Notes under the pieces: generated by a model | Told to the model about the DNA's origin: nothing | The model's input: only the letters and a program-made list of their open reading frames with translations | The model's database searches: none | Program-made: the position numbers and the translations under genes | Shown here: piece by piece, positions 6,075 through 6,403 of the stretch | How positions within the stretch are numbered: position 1 is the stretch's first letter | Layout: every line of letters starts with the position of its first letter | Assembly (NCBI GenBank): GCA_934196125.1 | Contig: CAKPVT010000058.1 | Span: 1-6,403 of the forward strand | Direction: 5' to 3' | Source of the DNA: an uncultured Streptococcus sp. | GTDB taxonomy: Bacteria > Bacillota > Bacilli > Lactobacillales > Streptococcaceae | Length of the DNA: 6,403 bases

Positions 6075-6109
6075 AAAGAGTTTGGACTATTTTGTCCGAA
6101 CTCTTTTTT
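6075..6109 (+). terminator. Rho-independent terminator of ptsHI
   Basis: AGAGTTTGGAC (6077-6087) pairs with GTCCGAACTCT (6094-6104) across a 6-nt loop TATTTT, giving 11 pairs including one G-U. Two A-T pairs extend it outward (6075-6076 with 6105-6106). Six T run from 6104 to 6109, with further T after AA. It lies 20 nt after the ptsI stop. Confidence 0.93.
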
Positions 6110-6252
6110 AATTTTACGGATAGATATGTAGTGGTTTTCCTGTCACTTTAGCTTAGCTAATAGCTGAAGAATCAACTTTTGTCGGAACTACTGATTTTTA
6201 AAGGCTTATGAATAGAATATTCACTGGAGAATTTATGTTTAAAACAAAATCC
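6110..6252. other. Intergenic stretch with imperfect inverted repeat and a micro-ORF; no clear gene
   Basis: No gene of normal size is visible. CTTTAGCT (6146-6153) and AGCTGAAG (6162-6169) form an imperfect inverted repeat (7 of 8) with no T-run. A 12-codon frame MFKTKSLTWSVL (6235-6273) has a well-placed GGAGA (6226-6230) and ends inside the MerR-type operator; it may be a remnant or chance. Confidence 0.5.
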
Positions 6253-6283
6253 TTGACTTGGAGTGTACTCTAAGTTGTACAAT
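6253..6283 (+). promoter_or_regulatory. MerR-family operator-promoter with 19-bp spacer
   Basis: TTGACT (6253-6258) and TACAAT (6278-6283) are separated by 19 bp, the over-long spacing typical of promoters activated by MerR-family regulators through DNA distortion. The dyad CTTGGAGTGTACTCTAAG (6257-6274; 7 of 8 pairs around GT) fills the spacer as in such operators. The sequence resembles the TTGACTTGGAGT-type sites of the NmlR/AdhR branch, which respond to aldehydes, thiol stress or metals. Transcription would run rightward from about 6290. No convincing gene starts before the window end, so the target is outside the window or lost. Confidence 0.8.
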
Positions 6284-6403
6284 ACAGATGAAATTCGTAT
6301 TTTACCACAAAAAACTGTATTCAATAAATTTAGGGAACTATATACCAGTTTACACTAGACACAATATATAGTGCTTACGAGAATATCAAAAATACAATAT
6401 GTT
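6284..6403 (+). other. Region downstream of the MerR-type promoter; no supported gene
   Basis: A+T-rich DNA. The only frame near the predicted start is a 27-codon one from ATG 6288 to TAG at 6369-6371. It lacks a ribosome binding site, and its ATG overlaps the predicted transcription start. I see no gene here. It may be a long leader or a decayed remnant. Confidence 0.45.

Noticed and set aside
6146..6169. Inverted repeat as a second terminator or small mobile repeat
   Set aside because: There is no T-run, one mismatch, and an 8-bp loop that itself contains TAGCTA; no known repeat family can be assigned by reading.
6288..6371. 27-codon ORF after the MerR-type promoter
   Set aside because: Its ATG overlaps the predicted transcription start, it has no ribosome binding site, and no motif is recognised.

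Overview
The window comes from a low-GC Firmicute, almost certainly Streptococcus (viridans, mitis or sanguinis-like). The right half is the conserved streptococcal ptsH-ptsI operon: HPr of 87 aa, then Enzyme I of 577 aa 4 nt later, with its own SigA promoter and a strong intrinsic terminator. The left half is accessory DNA, visibly more A+T-rich than ptsHI.

Left edge (1-156): 15 perfect tandem copies of the pentanucleotide ACAGC, running off the window. An 80-bp regulatory stretch follows. It holds a good leftward SigA promoter aimed into the repeats, a near-perfect dyad, and the Shine-Dalgarno sequence of the next gene. The length and perfection of the array suggest a phase-variation tract.

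157-2191: a two-gene Type II restriction-modification cassette with genes overlapping by 11 bp. The first gene is a beta-class adenine methyltransferase of the HinfI/CcrM type (GANTC is the likely target) with a C-terminal RAMA-like domain. The second has a PD-(D/E)XK-like signature and is most likely the cognate endonuclease.

2181-3780 (minus strand): an IS1595-family-type transposase gene. It is split by two single-base frameshifts, at a C7 run and at an A-run, so the catalytic triad is divided between two reading frames. Its end overlaps the endonuclease end tail to tail by 11 bp, leaving no room there for a normal IS end. Either the IS has lost that end or the R-M cassette lies inside a larger, passenger-carrying (tIS-like) element. 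The second idea is inference only; no left terminal repeat is visible.

3781-4053: intergenic DNA with the ptsHI promoter (TTGAAA-17 bp-TGCTATAAT) and a perfect 14-bp palindrome in the leader. 6056-6403: terminator, a stretch without a gene, then a textbook MerR-family operator-promoter (19-bp spacer) with no convincing gene within the remaining 113 bp.

Functionally, ptsHI supplies the general phosphotransferase proteins for sugar uptake. The R-M cassette and broken transposase appear to be horizontally acquired and sit upstream of the operon without touching its promoter. The most interesting part is the possible link between the ACAGC array and expression of the R-M genes, or of a leftward gene outside the window.
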